A stretch of DNA of 64,000 nucleotides from Spongilla lacustris (GCA_949361645.1 OX442421.1:8249246-8313245); one strand, 5' to 3'; shown: positions 36,401-51,400, counted from the first letter of the stretch. Program-made: numbers and translations. Notes: generated by a model not told the origin, from the sequence alone.

Positions 36401-39400
36401 ACGTAATGAATTTTTACATTCTCGCTCACAGCAACAGTGTACGCAGAAGCATTAAACACAGGCGGGTTATCGTTGATATAGAGCAACATGATGCGAAGCG
36501 AACTATTTGACGAGAGGGGTGGAGTCCCAAGGTCTGTGACCACCACCAGTAGGTTGTAGGTGCCGATTACTGTCCAGTCAAGGATCTTGTTGGTTGTGAT
36601 CGTGCCTGTCGTGGCATTGATGACAAAGTCCATATGGTTCGGTCCCTGAAGGCTGAATCGAAACACGGCATTGAGCCCAATGTCAGCATCCGTGGCACTG
36701 ATGGATGGGGACACTTGGACAACAGTTCCGGGAGTCTGACCCTCCTTGACCAAGCCTGTGTAGCTAGAGCTACTGAGCAGCGGGGCATGGTCATTGACAT
36801 CAAGGATGGTCACATTAATTGTGGTGTAGTTCCAAAGTGGAGGCACTCCAAGGTTGTGAACCGATACATTTAGAATATAGCTGCCATTTTTCTCTCGGTC
36901 AAGGAACCCGCTGACTGTGATGATGCCAGATGCTGGGTCGATTGCAAACGGTACACCTGTTGTGAGAAGCCCGTAGAGCAACACGCTGTCATTGGCATTG
37001 AAGGCATCAACGCTACCACAATTGGGTCCCAGGTTTTCATCAGTGGCTTTGATTTGGGTCACAGGTGTGCCCACAATGGAGTTCTCCAGTACTGAGACAG
37101 AGTAGATGGGAGGTACCAGGGGTGACAGATCATTGCAATCACACACTGAGATTGTCAACTGTTGGGTGGCGATCCTCGATAGCTGTGATGTGTAGCCAAC
37201 CGTGATTGTTATCAGGAATTTGTTGTATGGGCCCTCTCTGTCTAGAACCTTTTCAGTTTTTATGGCACCTGTTGTATCGATGGTGAAGTAGTTGAAAACC
37301 AAAAAGAAAGACCCTCCAACCGCTGCATAGACAGAGTTAATAGTAAATGTGGGTCGTCCATTGTGGACCACATCAGGGTTATAAACAGTTACATTCAGGA
37401 CAGTGGTACCAACTGGATCACACTCAAATACGTAGCCAATTGCTGGAGATGTGATAATGGGTAAATTGTTGCCAACGGTTACCACAATGTAGGTCTTTGA
37501 GGTGAGGGAAGGATTCTGCTTGTCCACGAGAGTAATAGTTAGGTTGTAGAAGGGTGCTACAGTCCAGTCGAGTGTTTTTATGAGGTTTAGGTTGACAGCG
37601 TATGTGTTGGTCATCACCATGGTAAAGTACACGGCAAATGTGCTATTAGGGTCTCCAGCAGTGATGGAAGCATTGCCTAACGTGGTGAAGTTGCTTATAA
37701 CATCATTATCCGTCTCATTGAAAGTGAAGATGTTTTGGGCTGTTGGCTGTGGGGGGCCGTTACCCTGAAGTACATACACATCATAGAGGGGCTGGTGAGA
37801 AAGTGGAGGGTTAATGTTGACGTCTAGAACAAACACTGTAACATTCTGGAAGGTACTCTTCCTAGTGTAGATGTAAGGTCCCTGGTCTGTGGCTTGGACC
37901 GAAAGGGTGATCTGGTCGTAGCTATGACGATTGAGCAGGCTTGTGGTGTAAATGTTTCCAGTTAGTGGGTTAATGGCAATAACTCCTGGCACTGAGACGT
38001 TGACTAGAGTGTACAAGACATTCCCAGCAGGTACGCCACGTATACTGTCCTTATCATACGCAAACACCATGCCGATGGTAGTGTTAACAGCGACAGTCTT
38101 GTTGACGTAAAACGCAGCGGATGAGGTGAAGTTGGGTGCGTACAAGTTGATACAGAGGGGATAGGTGATGGAGGTGTTGAAGACCCTGAGTGGGTTCAGT
38201 CCTCCAGGCAATGTTACAATGGTGTTGGAAACCAGGCTTGCCTGCAGTGGTCCATACACCATCTGGTCGGTCGGGTACAGGGAGAGAACAACTGGGTAGG
38301 TCCCGTAAGAGATCACTGCCACGAGTCCTATGTTGCTCTCGTTTAAGTAGGACACATTAGTTGCAACAGCATAGGTGCTGTTGCCGACGGCAGCTGCACT
38401 GACCCACCCACCGTAGGCCCCATTGGGGACACTGGCACTGACCTTGGTACCCTGCAGGAAGGTCGTGTTGCCCATCTGGGCCTGAAAGTCTGGACTTGTG
38501 TGGAACAGTCCTATGTAGACGGTGGCCGAGTCCAGAGGAGCACCGTTCCACGAAGCCAGTGTGAAGCGCACTGAGAGCTGACAGTTGGAGTTGGGAGCAT
38601 CAACTGGCGTCACGCTGAGGTTGGCTATGAGAGGGTTCGTGCCAAAGTGTGCCTGAAGCAGAAAGGCTGCATCTTGTCCCTCAATGAGGCCGTTCCAGTT
38701 TGCGTCAAGGTAGGAGAACTGCTCTGGGAAGACCGCTGGTGAATTGCCAATGAGCAGCTGTGCGGAGTAGTTGTAAGCAAAGAGGGCATCCATCAGGTCG
38801 AAGACACAGTCGCCGTTGGTATCACCCACGGGTACGTAGCCCCTCAGGGCAGTACAGTTTGAAATGGGGCACGGTGGGGTAGTGCAGAGTGCGGGGGAAG
38901 AAGAAAGTGATGCTGTCAGGTTCTGGAACCCGAATGTGAGGTTAGCAGCTGATGCCCAGCGTGGAGTAGGGCCGCCGATGGTTGAAGTGTAAGGTGTGCG
39001 GCCGCTGAGGGTGAGAATGGCCACAGCCAAGCGACCGATACCGTTTGCAATCACCGAGAAGTTGAGCGCAGCAAAGTAGGTCATGGAACCACCAACAAAA
39101 TTGTCATTGTCTGTAATTGCACCGAGGCGGATTGAACCGGAGGAGATGTTGAAGCCAAGCAGTCCATGGGAGAAATCTGGTCCTGGAATAGGGTTGTGGG
39201 GGCTTAAAATGGATTGGTCAAAGTAAACAACCAGTTCCACTGCGCCAAGTGAAGCTCCTGTAATGTTCAGGTACAAAGGAACACTTATGGTGCTACCAAT
39301 GACCAGTGTCTGGTGAAGAAGGCCTCCCACGTCCACATCACCAAGGAGCGGAAGGATGTTGCCGGTGACCAGCAGCTGGCTGGACACATTTGCAAGCAGT

Positions 39401-42400
39401 GCGCGTACTGTTATGGTAACAGCACCCTGCGAGTTGCCAAGCAACGTTAGCAGGCCCGTGGTGTTGTTAACAGCAATGACAAGAGGGTCAGACGACACAA
39501 AGGTGACCACATTGGGCAAGGCTGGGCCACCAGGGGTCAGGAAATTGGCGTACCGTGAACCATCCGAGAACTGCAGGGCAAGTGATGGGAGGAAGGTACT
39601 GTTGACGACGCCATTTAAGTCGGTCACTGGAATGCTGAAATTGGATATGGCTGTCACCCTTATTGGGCTGGGAGAGACTCTAATTATAATGGAAGCTGTA
39701 AAGTCCAACACGGAAACTGTGATATTGGCGGTGCCATTGCTATGGGCAATCACTTGACCATTCGTGCCATTTACGCTGACAACGGCAGGGTTGGAGCTTG
39801 TGAACTGCAGCTGGCTGCTTGTGGTGATGTCAATGGTGCTCCCACCTGATAGCAAGGCCTGCACGCTGAGCTGGGCACCCTGGTATGTGGTGGTCCCCAG
39901 GTACTGGCCAAGAGTGATTGATGAAGCCCAGCCTGTTCCATTGTAAGAGGGGAATGGCTGGACACGGAGAATGACCCTCGTGATCTCTACAACTACCAGA
40001 GGACCCAGCGAGCTGGAAAGGTTGAAGGTTGGGTAGGTGACAGTTAAAAGAACAGACTTATTGGTGGCCATGTCGGCGAGGATAGAGCTGCTGTTAACGT
40101 CAGCAAACAAATGATCAGTTGTTGAGTACTGTGTTCGTGGATCTGTGGTAACGTCAACGGTTGTTCCATCTTGATGGATCAGGCTAACAGTTACTGGGGT
40201 TTGTGAAGGTACGCCGATTACATCTGTGTGCTCTGGGATAGCTAGGTAGAGCGTTCCAACAGTGATGCTTAGATTTACAATTGGGTTGAGTGAGACACTG
40301 ATTGGTTGTGATCCCAACGCTAGCACTACGGGATGGGCACAGCTTGGCTGAAGGATGCCGTGGAGACTAATGTTTGCACCTTGCCCCCTGACGACAAGGG
40401 ATCCCCCTTGAGAGCTCACCTCGAGGACTTCGGAGTCGGTTGTGTTGAGGGAGAGCCCGTTCTCTGCTGACAGTTCCAGTGTCCGTCCGTTACTCAATGT
40501 GGCCTCTGTAAACACATACACTGCGGTGTCGAGGTGCTGTAGGGAGCTCTGTAGCAGCACCGATGCATTCACAACGTAGTGCTCACCCGTATACACTGGC
40601 TGTAGGGGGCTTGGGGCCAAACCTGTCACCAGACTGTATTTCACTCCTGTGATGCTAACTGTGTCTGCAACGACATTGATTGTGGTCTTTGCCTGACCAA
40701 ATGTCAGAACCGTTTGACCCAACTGTAGTCCTGTTGCATACAACAGCCCCGGTTGATTTGATGTGATCTTTGCAACTGTTTGGTTGGTGATGGTGATGTT
40801 ACTAGCTACGATTGGGGTTATGATGGCAGGCTGAGTGAGGTTACCTGCCACAAATAGGGTCTCAACGGTTATGGTAGCGGTCTCAAAGGCCTGCTGGCAG
40901 AGCTGGTTGGACACATTGACTAGAGGATGAAGCCAGGAAGGGTCTGCCCTGATGATTGTATCAGTGGGCACCCACACTTGCAGAGAGACACTGGCATTCA
41001 CGCCACCCGAAGTGAGGTAGACAGTAACAGGATTGGCTCCTTGCTTTTCAGTGCCGTCAAGGTACACGCTTGTGCAGTTGGCATCTAATTGAAGCACAGT
41101 TGTGTCCGAGTAGCACTGCAAGTCTGGTATGGGGTACAAGAGGTCACCCGAGTGCATGAATCCGTAGGTAATTATCTCTGTGGAAATCAGTTGACCATTC
41201 AGGATAGCACTGTTTATCAGGATGGTGTCAGCGGCTCGCGACAGCATGCCGCGCAGGGTGCTGGGGCCAAGGAGAACTGTGGCATACGTAAGGTTGCAGC
41301 TCTCAGAATTGCTGCTGACATGCAGAACCTGCTTGAGCGTGTTGGTTCCTGCCTTTTGGAAGTTCTCCATGAATTCCACCTGGCAAGAAATGTTGACTTC
41401 ATCCACTGTCGAGGAGAAGCCGTTGGCCTGCAGAGTCACGTTCAGCAGTTGTTCAAACTGGGTTATTGCAGCGCCGCCAGTGGTGGGTGCGGTGTTCACT
41501 GCACTCACAGAGAAGGACCCATCCTTCCGTGCTGTCTGAACCCTGTACTTGCTTGGGTACTGCACGCCAACATACGTCAATCGCTTGTCCATGTTGCACG
41601 AGAGCAGGTAGCTGATGACCTCATAGCCGGCATTGGCTGTCACACCAAGGTTAAATGTGTCATCCGGATAGATTATCTGCTGGGGCACATTCACCACCAC
41701 CTGGTGTGCCTGTGGCTGGCAAACCACACGTGGCACCACTGTCACATCGCCCAGATGAATGGATGTGCTCACGTATTCTGAGAAAACGTAGACATTTGCT
41801 TTCACAGTGCCGCTCTGGGCAAACCAGCTTGATGAGAGCGGCACATCAACCCTGCATGTACCGTTAAGGACATCTGTCATGCATGTGCCATTGGCAGAGA
41901 GAGTGGTAGTGGTGATGCTCACAAAAACCTCTGTTTCCATCAAGGAGGCCCTGGAATAGGTTGCCCCCTCAGCCTGGACAATTATCACAACGTAGGGGCT
42001 GTCTGGGTGCACGTAGTCTGTTATTAGCAACGCCCGCAGCTCAAGCACGGGTGACGGCTCAGCTTGGACAGAGACGCTCACACTTAGGTTGCTCCCCAGA
42101 GAGAACTGGACGCTTTGGTTTGTGTCCCCTGCAGGTGCAACCAGCCAAACATCTTTCTGGTACTGGCTTGCAGATTGCCGGGTTGTGGCATACACACCCA
42201 GGCCCGGGCTGTCTGCTGTGATGGAAACAGGAAGGAGCTGGCCAGCCAGCACAACAGCAGTGACGTTTGAAGACCGTGCTGGGAGGAGGTAGTTGCGTGT
42301 GTCTGTAGCCATGATTGTGAGTATAAATGAGAAGTCGCTTGCGGTAAAGTTACGGGCCAGCACAACCCTTCCGGTGGTCGCGTTGATGGAGAAGGTACCA

Positions 42401-45400
42401 TTCGTGTTACCAGCAACTATCGCAAAGATGGCAGGTCCTGAGCAGACATCAGCATCTGTGGTAACAAGAAAAGGAAACACTTCTGTACCAGCTGGAGAGA
42501 GCGCGTTAAGGTCACTGAAGTAGGACGGCTGGTTAAAAACGGGTGGGTAGTTGTTGACTTCAGTAACAAGGATGACCAGGAGAGCTGAGTCATTCAGGGA
42601 GGGGATCTGGTTATCGTATGCCACTACAGTGAAGGTCTGGTTTCCCAAGGCACCACACAGCGATGCAGTTATGGATATGACACCAGTGAGCGGATTGATT
42701 GCAAATAGTCCACGGATGCCTTCAGTCTGCACCAGCTGGTACCTAGTTATTGCATATCTGCTGCTATCTGCATCGTAAGCCTTGACCTGTAGCTGGGCAG
42801 TGCTTGCACTCTCAGGAACTCTAAAGAAGTAAGCATGGATGGGGAACAGAGGTGGGGAGTTGTCGGTATCAATGACTGGTATAAACACCTTTGCATAGTT
42901 GGTCCCTTTGTACGAATCATTGGCTGCCACGACAAGAGTGAAGTTCTGGTTCAGTGCGTACTGTATGGTATTACTGGTGGTATAAATGGCTCCTGTGGTG
43001 CCATTGATCTTAAAATAGCTGGTATTAGTGACCAGAGAATAGAGGATGGTCCCATTCTGAGTGTTGTTGGGATCGACGGCCTTCACTTGCAGTACAAGCA
43101 CACCAGGGGGAGTGGCCTCTATCACCACTCCCACGTACGACTTACTGGTGAACAGAGGGTGGTCTGCAGTAGACATGTTGAGCACTGAGATGTGTACGTA
43201 GATTGTTGAGCTGAGACTGGGTACCCCTAGATCGCGGGCCTGCACAACAAGTGAGTACTGCTGGCTAGCATTGACTAACGGGTCGATGAGGCTGATCACT
43301 CCTGTGACGTTGTCTATGTCGAAGTAGTCGTCGCCGCCACTCAAGATGGCATACCTCACCTCAGAGTTGGGCATACCTGGTTCATCTATATCGATACTGG
43401 CCACCGTGAAGACGAACAAACCCTCATCGGGCACGAAAGCATTGGCCAGCAAGGTAACGTAATAGGCGCTAGATCCATTGGTCAGCACAAAGGCCGGTGC
43501 ATACCCATTGACATTGGTGATGTCAATGGTGAGGTCTGCCACTGAAATGAGGGGCTTATCAGTTGGATTGGCAACTGGTACTGCTGGCCAACCGGGATCA
43601 TTGGTAAGCGTTTGGGAGTCAGTCCCGGCCTCATCGGTGACCACGATAGTTATCACCCAGACAATGTTCCCACTTACGTAGCTGAAATGGTTGCTGCCAT
43701 TCACAAAGATCTGTCCGGTGGTCTTGTTGATCCAGAACGCGCTTGAAATGTCCGAGTTCAAAATGCTGAAATAGAGTTTTCCGTTAGCACCCAAGTCCGG
43801 ATCATAGGCCCTTGCTTGGTAGACGAAGGCGTTGTTTTGAGCATTTTCTGGGAGGTAAGTGGCGTTAGGCAGGTTGGTGAACATTGGAACATGGGTGTTG
43901 GAGCCAAGCACACGTATGTTGACCGTGGCATTAGTAGGCGGCCACTTGCCATCACCGGCCAACACGATGAGCTGGTAGAACTGCCGCTGCAGCACGTCCA
44001 AGGCCCCACTCAGCAGAACCTCTCCCGTGTCGTTCCTTATGGTGAATTTGCCATAGTCCGTCTGGCCCGCACTGTTCACAGCGAAAGAGTACACGAGGCC
44101 GTTGTTGGGGTAGAAGATGTCTTTCTTTGTGGCCATCGCAGTGACCAGTAGAGTACCGATGGATGTGGCCTCACGGACCGATACGTTGTAGGTTCCGTTT
44201 GAGAATACGGGACGTAAATAGTTCACGTCAATGAGGGTGATGGTGACGACATAAGTTTGTGAGGACAGTGGGGGAACCCCGTAGTCAGTGGCAACCACGA
44301 GCAGCGTGAACACAGTCAAGGAGTTTTGGTTGAGCACTGCACCCTTGGCGACCTGCACCAGCCCGTTCTTGGTAACATCAAAATAGGTAACGTTCCCACC
44401 CACTGCTGAGTACACAATCACGTGCAGGTCCAAGTCGGTGGCGTTGAGTTGCATAACTGAGGTACCTGCAGGCGAGTTCTGCAAAACGAATCCGCAGCAA
44501 GAGTTGTTAGTGAATACTGGAGGATACAGGTTCTGTGGAGCAAAAATGGCTTGCACCACGACCTGAGAGGATAAGGGGGGAACCCCGTGGTCTTGGGCTT
44601 GCACTATTAAGTAGCAAGATCGGTCTTTCAATGACTGTGGTACTGGTTGTACAAGGGTCATGCTTCCCGTTGCGTTATTGATGCTAAAGAGCATGCCACA
44701 GATGGAAGGGTAGGAGGAAGCGATGGAGTACGTTATCAAAGCATTGAGGCCTGAGTCACTATCGTAAGCGTAGACACTGAAGGCTACAGTGCCAACCTGG
44801 AGGCTGTCTGAAATGTAGTAGACGCCAAAGTTGGAGAGGTTGAAAGTAGGACTATTGTTATTACCATACAGGACGCTGATGTACACAGAACAGGTTGACA
44901 AATGTCCGTTTGTTGCTGATACATTGAGCACATAGTACTGTGGATGGTTGAAGTAGAGCACGTTGGCAACAGCAATGGTGATGTCACCAGTTGCGTTGTC
45001 TATGGCGAAGGGAACCCCAGGTGTTAATATGGAGTACACAATCGGCTGAGCTGGGTACGGGTTGGTCGCATAAACCCTCAGGATGCTGTACCCTACCGGA
45101 GCCGCCTCAGAGACCGAGCCATTGAACCAAGGCTGGACGAATACAGGAGGCTCATTATTGACGTTGTCTATGTAGACTGTGACTGTGACGTTTTGCGCTC
45201 TGGAGGCTGTGGTGTTGCGTGCCTGAACAGTGAAAGTAAAAGTAGTGGGAGGAGTCTCGTAGTTGAAGGATACGAGAGAGTAGAGTGAGCCTGTGCTTGC
45301 ATTGATGTAGAACAGTGATGTGTTTCCTATGAGAGTAAACAAATTCGGGGAAAAGTTAAAATCTTGTGCCACATTGACGATCAAGGACGGTGGTGCTAAA

Positions 45401-48400
45401 TCTTCTAGCAGGTGAGCAATAATAGGCATTGCCGGAATGACTTGCACTTGCACAGTTGTCTGGTCATACAGTGATGGGTAAATTGTGTTCACGGCCATCA
45501 CAGTGATGAAATAATATGAAAAAGCAGCAGCAGGTGGAAGATTTCCGATTATGGACAGAGCCCCAGTCAAAGGGTTGATAGAGAATTGGGTTCCTGCAGC
45601 ACTAGGTAGGGAATTTGTAATAGTGTACATCACTTGGCTACTGTTCACTCCATTAGCAGCACTGACAGCTGTGAGCAGGTATCCAGGGAGGGCCAGCTCG
45701 GGAACAGAAGTGGAGTACAGAGGATTACTGAATGCTGGTTTGTTGAAACCATCCACTGTGACATACACAGTGGCAGTTTGTGAGTACAGGTTGGTGTCAT
45801 CCCTGGCAATGACAGGGAACGAGTACATTCCCTGGGTGTAAGTTGCATTGGTAGAGATGTACACGATGCCCGTTGTTTGATTCACGTTGAACGGTAAAGA
45901 GTTGGAACCCAGGAAAAGAATGATGTTCACTGCCTGCACGTCTAGATCCATAGCGGTTATTTTGAGGGGGCTCGTCGAACCAGCTGCCCAGACTGGATTG
46001 TTGATCACAGGTGATCCATAGACGTGCCCGTAGTAGCTGCTATTGGGGAGGGAAGGAGGGTGGTTGTTGAGTGGCAGTACTGAGATGACAACGAACGCGG
46101 TTCCACTTAAAGAGGGGGTGCCCAGATCAACTGCCAGAATGGTGATATTGTAGGATGGTGTATTTACCCAGTTTAGCATACCGTTGAGAAACACTGTCCC
46201 GTAGACAGAATTTATTGTGAAGGTGTTCAGTGAGTTCCCAGCAATGATGCTGTACCTCACTGTTCCGTCGACCCCCGCGTCAGTATCTGTAGCACGGGGC
46301 ATGGCCACTATTGTTCCATTTGGTGCCCCCTCACTGACACTTGCATTGTAAACAGGGGAGCTAAAAGTGGGAGGAGCTTCATTAACCGCCAGTAGGACAA
46401 TGACCACAGTGGCTGTGCTCGTGAAGTTGAGAGCGTTGGTGGCCGTGATGTTGAAGAGGTAGATCGATCTGGTCTCATAATCAAGTGGCTTCGCCACTGT
46501 GATGATGGCATTGTAGGGACTGATTTGAAACTGAGATATGTTTTGTGATGTTGGTATTGATAGCACTGGATTGGGGCCATAATCCACTTGAGTGACTACG
46601 ATAGGGGGGTTGAAGGTCACAATATAGCCAATGGGGACGGTCTCAAGTATGCTGGTGTTATACAAGGGCTGAGAGAACACAGGGGGATGGTTTTGTATCG
46701 AGACTATGTAAAGGTTTTGTGTTGTAATGTCCATGTTACCACTGGTAAGGTCCTTTACCACGACAATGAAGGTCAAACACTTCTGCCCCAAGGGTGGTGT
46801 GCATGAAACAGAACTCGCGATTGCCAGGTAGTCGATTGGACTGTTGACTGTTATAACTCCATTTGAAGAATTAACTGCTATCAGATTGTAGTTAATTGTG
46901 AGGCTGTACTGCAGCACGCTGGTGCTGTCGTTGTCCTGACTGATGACGCGTCCTATCACTGTTCCGGGCATAAAAAAGTCATCAATAGGGACAACGTTGA
47001 TTCCCAGTATTTGTGTTGGAAACGCATTCAGATACGTGATGGTGACATTTACCGTTGCCACGGCTGCAACGAGTGGTAAACTGTCTGTGAAGGAACTGAG
47101 AATGGTGAAATTTACCCATGCCAGCGTCTTGCTGTTCATAAAGTTGTAATCAGATGTGATGTTTCCAGTAGAAGGATTGATAGTGAAATATGATGTACCA
47201 TTGATACTGTAAATGATAGTTTTGTTGACTGGTGGTATTGGTGGACTTGTGGCTGTCACCTGACCAACCACAGTGCCCAGAGGACTACTCTGCCTCATCT
47301 GGAACTGGTAGCTCCCATTGCTGAAGATGGGAACAAAACTATTGACGTTGATGGCATATATGGACACCGTTGTAGATGCGCTGAGAGGAGGCACTCCGTG
47401 GTCCTTTGCCAGTATCGTAACATTGTACACCATGGAAGGGCCAGAGAACGTTGGCGTTACATTGACGTAAATACTTCCCGTCACGTTATTGATGGAGAAG
47501 TAAGGAGCACCTCCTGCAATGATGCTGTACCCTACCAGAGAGTTAGGACCGACTTCATCTGTGTCGTATGCTGTGACGTTCCCGATCAGCTGGTTCTGTG
47601 GTGCGTTGGTGTACACCATGAGTACAGCAGGGGACGTGGTGGGGAGGAACACAGGGGGGTTGTCGTTTAGGTCCAGAACCTTGATGAACACGGTGGTGTT
47701 GCTGGAGAGGGTGGGTGTGCCTGTGTCCATGGCAATGACCACGAGGGTGTATGAGGAGGCATTTGCTTGCCATATAAGGTATTGGGAAGAGTATATGGCC
47801 CCTGTGGTACTGTTGATGTTGAAGTAGCTTGACTGTAGAGAGTAGCTCACCTGTTAATTAAAGGAGGATCTTTTAGTAATATTAATAACTGCATGCTTAA
47901 CTAGAAAAAATAAATTGAACATATCTCTTCACTGCTGTTTCATTACCACAGTGATTATGAACTGGTTTAAATGCTAAAAGCATTTAATAGATAGCCACTA
48001 AAAACAAGACCTATATTTGACCAAGGCAGCTTATTGTCAGTGCTCAAGTATAACCTATACGTTTGTTGTTATCATCACCATGGTAACCATGCATACATTA
48101 CTTGATCCATAATTCCCATATCATTTTAGCATGTAGTATATATTGCTTAGTATGTTTCAATGGTGTTACCTCTGTGCTCAGTCCAGCATCACCATCTATG
48201 GCCACAACGGAGCCCACATAAGTGCCTACTGGGGACTTCTCTGTGATATTGAACGAGTAGGGAAGGTTGGTAAATATTGGCGGGATGGTGTTGGAGTTGA
48301 GCACGTAGATGTAAATGATGGCGCTACTAGTGCGCTGTGTGAGGTGGATATCTGGCTTGTCCACAGCCAGCACTGTAAGGTTGTAGAAGTTTCTGTGTGG

Positions 48401-51400
48401 TGGGCACATGTGAAGTGTGTGTGTATTGTACGTACATTGGTATCATCTTAAAGCATGCACTCAAGTATCGTTTTTTAATTATTTTTGTAGTGTGCATGCT
48501 AAAGAGAACAAACCGTATCTCGTAGTCCACAGGCTGCAGAAGGGAGAGATTTCCATTGGAGGATATGTTCAGTGTGGTGTTGAATGGGACAACGTAATAC
48601 CCAGCGATGCCAAAATGAATATTGTCCAGTCCATTGTAGTCCGGGTCCGTGGCGTGAACGGAGCCAAACACTTGGAAGACCGGTTGTAACTCCGATATGC
48701 TGAAATCTGGAGTGATGGGCTCTCATTAAAGCCAAGGAAACATTCTCTCAAATAATGTCCCCCTTTTTAATGCTATTACAGACCCTTCCCTCCCCCTCGT
48801 CATACACTTTAACCTGTGTAATAATGTACATATTGTCATGCTCATTGACACCCCTCCCTTGGCAATAAGGAACTCCTCCCCCTCCCTGGGCAATAAGGGA
48901 ACTCCTCCCATCCTTATGGCACATGCATTACACCCAGCCAATCAGTGCTTATCTCCTATATCCATGACCTTTCTATATAATGTCACCATTTAACGTTGCA
49001 CATTTAACAATCCACCTCCACACAAGGGGCCAGCATGTGGCACAATCAATTTATTCCAACTCACTGTATGAAGGGAAGTCAAAGACCGGTGGAAACATAT
49101 TGATGTTAATGATTGTTACAGTGATCCGGCTGAGTGTGCTGTAACGAGGGGGTGTCCCATTGTCCACCACTTGAATGTAGAGGTCTGAGTACACCTGCTT
49201 GGTTCGGTAGTTGAAAGATACCCTGAGTGGTGCAGTGGTAGAGAAGGTGAGGAGTGAGAGGGAGGAGGTGTAGATAGAAGGTGGAGGAGGTGGATATAGC
49301 AGGAAGTGGAGGTGGTAGAGTGAGGAGGTGGATATAGCAGGGGGTGGAGGTGGATATAGCAGGGGGTGGAGGTGGATATAGCAGGGGGTGGAGGTGGAGG
49401 TAGCAGGGGGTGGAGGTGGTAGAGTGAGGAGGTGGATATAGCAGGGGGTGGAGGTGGATATAGCAGGGGGTGGAGGTGGATATAGCAGGGGGTGGAGGTG
49501 GATATAGCAGGGGGTGGAGGTGGATATAGCAGGGGGTGGAGGTGGATATAGCAGGGGGTGGAGGTGGAGGTAGCAGGGGGTGGAGGTGGTAGAGTGTGGA
49601 GGTGGATATAGCAAGTGATGGAGGTAGCAGGGGGTGGAGGTGGTAGAGGGAAGAGGTGCATGTAGTAGAAGTTAGGAACACGTATAGGTGGCAATTAGAG
49701 AAAATAATAAAAGGGGAGGAATGTACATAATGGAATTAATTCATGTGAATATGATTGTCTCCTAGCTCAATGATTACTTACGTTGCAATAACAACTCCGC
49801 TGTTGGTGCCTGTCAGATTAACTGCAAAGTACTGCGCATCCCCACCATACAAGAGGGCAGTCTTCACCTGTGAGGCAGGACCTGGAGTATCGTCATCGGT
49901 CACCAAGAAGCCAAACAACACTGCTCCAATGGCATTTCCCTCGTCAATGCTTGCTGCGTACACCGACTGGTTCAGTAATGGGTTAAAGAAGTTGTTGGGT
50001 TGTATCACCAGAATGGTCACGTTGACTGATGTTGAGAACGGCACAGGTTTTCCAGAGTCAGTTGCCACCACAGTCAGTGTGTACGTCACGTTCTGAAGAG
50101 GGGCAGACACAAGTAATGAATATTGGTAGCAAGGTGATTTGCTAAGTGTTGTTTGAGTGTTACCATGGAAATGATGGCTAATGTTTATCGTGCATTTCTA
50201 ACCGGTATAGCATAGCTTGTAGGGAAGGCCAGAAGGTTGCGGATGGTGCCATAGGGGTCGATGGAGAAGTTGAAGTTGGCATAGCTTATGGAGTATGTCA
50301 CAGTGTTGTCCACGAGGTCCATGTCTGTAGCTGCCACTTGGAGCAATGATGTACCTGCACATGAGAGAAAGGGCACGCATTACATAGTACTTGTCTCCTA
50401 AATTTGTACACAGACATGTTTGTATGTATGTAGTCAAGCAATACTCACTAAATATTTGTACACACATAGGATATGCAGAGTACACACACACACACACACA
50501 TACACACACATACACACACACATACATACACACACACATACACACACACACAGTGCATGTACACAGAACACATGCACAAGCTTACCAACAGCCGTCTGAA
50601 AAAGTGTTGATGCTTGATATGATGACATGCTGAACTGTGGAAAGTATTTGTTTGCATACACCAGGGTGAGGAAGAATGAAATGGATGCAGATTTTGCAAC
50701 AGTTCCATTGTCTGAGGCAACCAGCATCACTGTCAGAACGCTAGCATTCTGGGTCTGTAGGAATAAAAATATTAAAAACAATATGTATGATATACCTCTC
50801 AATCTCAAAAGCATACCTGCCAGTTTAAGGCCATGTTCACGAACAGAGACCCTGCAAGTGACCCGTTCTGTTGCTGGGTGACGACACCAAACACAGTGTT
50901 GCTAGGCACCAGCTGCACTGTGACCACCGCTCCTGCACTCTGATCTGACACCGTGAAGTTGAAAAGGACATAGCCTATTGGTGTAGAGTCCAGCAGGGTC
51001 AAGTTGGTAGGTATACTTGGTGGCGTGAAGACAGGGCTGTATGCGTAAGATTGCAGTACGGTCACATTGAGGTAGGCCGTGCTACTCAAACCAGTCCCGT
51101 TGCTATTGGTGACAACAACAACCAGCTGATAGAACGAGCTGTTGCTCCTCGAGAGAGCTTTTACCACGCTCACATTTCCTGATGACGGGTCTATCTGGAA
51201 TGTTCCTTCAAATGTGTTGACTAGGGAGAAGACAAGTGGGTAGTTTTCATCTATGTCCGTGACGTTGACTTGGAAGAAAACTGAACTAGTTGTGTAGGGT
51301 CCTTCCGGGATTGACACGACATATGGCTGTCCATTTAAAGTCGGACTGGTCTTGATCACAACCACTGATATGGTGGAGTCGTTGGTTTTAGTCGTCGTGA

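Larger units (their letters stand above)
25365..47850 (-). other. Single 22,486-bp coding exon (exon 14) of the cadherin
   Basis: Open in one frame for 7,495 codons without a stop. The 5' border is TTAATTAACAG|GTGAGC and the 3' border TCATGCA|GTAAGT; both keep phase with the neighbouring exons. Homology-like cadherin, BIG2, cohesin and dockerin motifs run through without gaps, so no hidden intron is apparent by eye, though a short in-frame intron cannot be excluded. Confidence 0.85.
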
